Shown one piece after another: positions 7,260 through 7,430 of a stretch of DNA of 7,430 bases. The translations under genes and the position numbers were made by a program. The stretch is from Phycisphaerae bacterium (GTDB lineage Bacteria > Planctomycetota > Phycisphaerae > Sedimentisphaerales > UBA12454): assembly GCA_028712345.1 (NCBI GenBank), contig JAQTQF010000085.1, positions 1 through 7,430 on the forward strand, written 5' to 3'. The notes below the pieces were generated by a model that worked only from the letters and a program-made list of their open reading frames with translations, ran no database searches and was not told the DNA's origin. How positions within the stretch are numbered: the first letter of the stretch is position 1; every line of letters starts with the position of its first letter.

Positions 7260-7330
7260 CCACAGAGGGCACAGTCCCCTCAGCTTCTTGCGAAGCAAGA
7301 GAGGGGACAGAGTTCACAGAGACCACAGAG
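7260..7330. repeat. CACAGAG-type intergenic repeat, interrupted
   Basis: CACAGAG occurs at 7261-7267, 7315-7321 and 7324-7330, with a partial unit CACAG at 7270-7274. If the palindrome at 7274-7308 and its duplicated flank are removed, the sequence becomes a continuous run of CACAGAG units separated by two or three bases. From memory, runs of this type are common between genes in environmental bacterial genomes, including Planctomycetota; their role is unknown to me. Confidence 0.65.
7274..7308. repeat. 35-base palindromic element inside the CACAGAG repeat
   Basis: GTCCCCTC (7274-7281) pairs with GAGGGGAC (7301-7308), and TCTTGC (7286-7291) pairs with GCAAGA (7295-7300) around a GAA loop. 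The left arm has four extra bases, AGCT, as a bulge. The 14-pair stem could fold in DNA or RNA. ACAG stands on both sides (7271-7274 and 7307-7310), as a short target duplication would. There is no T-run after it on the plus strand, so it is not a classical terminator of the transporter gene. Confidence 0.65.
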
Positions 7331-7335
7331 AAAAT

Positions 7336-7356
7336 GGCCACGAATTAACACAAATT
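7336..7356. repeat. CACGAATTAACACAAATT-type repeat
   Basis: CACGAATTAA (7339-7348) is followed directly by the near-copy CACAAATT (7349-7356). It adjoins the CACAGAG run, and I believe the two motifs are often found together as intergenic repeats, but I cannot check this here. The remaining bases to the right edge show no gene. Confidence 0.45.
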
Positions 7357-7430
7357 TTCGCGTATAACCGACCTGTCGTTTGTGCTTTTGTTCTTATTTT
7401 TTCTCTTTGACTAAAATTAAAAACCGCCTG

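Noticed and set aside
7260..7330. CRISPR array
   Set aside because: The repeat units are only about seven bases with two- to three-base gaps, so there are no spacers and no repeat-spacer pattern.
7216..7410. Plus-strand 64-codon frame over the right-hand repeats
   Set aside because: It overlaps the end of the transporter gene and runs through the repeat and palindrome, so it is a chance frame.

Overview
The window holds three complete genes of ordinary cell metabolism and repair, one gene cut by the left edge, a divergent control region, and a short repeat-bearing tail. The organism looks like a bacterium from the Planctomycetota and relatives, perhaps an anaerobic Phycisphaerae-type lineage. 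This is inference from the moderate GC content, the long B12-dependent ribonucleotide reductase with TSCPD and Cys-rich tail, the unusually short UvrC, and the CACAGAG-type intergenic repeat. No marker gene here fixes the taxonomy.

Left half (minus strand): nrdJ (694-3726) encodes a class II, adenosylcobalamin-dependent ribonucleotide reductase. Nineteen bases after its stop, on the same strand and with its own Shine-Dalgarno, begins a second reading frame (674 to the left edge, 224 codons visible). It looks like a nuclease of the PD-(D/E)XK type, possibly a type II restriction endonuclease. It is clearly more AT-rich than nrdJ, which suggests an acquired gene.

Middle: a 307-base divergent intergenic region (3727-4033) separates nrdJ from uvrC. 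Just upstream of nrdJ it contains two NrdR-box-like palindromes (cores 3770-3779 and 3800-3809, 30 bp apart). I see no cobalamin riboswitch.

Right half (plus strand): uvrC (4034-5374) encodes a 446-residue excinuclease subunit with both nuclease centres and the four-Cys cluster, but without the C-terminal helix-hairpin-helix part and with a shortened central region. After 157 bases comes a Na+/phosphate cotransporter with a C-terminal PhoU-like domain (5532-7226). The last 204 bases carry no gene. They hold CACAGAG-type repeats, one of which appears to have been interrupted by a 35-base palindromic element.

Functionally, nrdJ (dNTP supply) and uvrC (excision repair) are both DNA-maintenance genes read from one divergent region, but nothing shows shared control. 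The transporter supplies phosphate and looks independent. I found no complete novel system. The best lead is the nuclease-like gene at the left edge, whose partners would lie outside the window.
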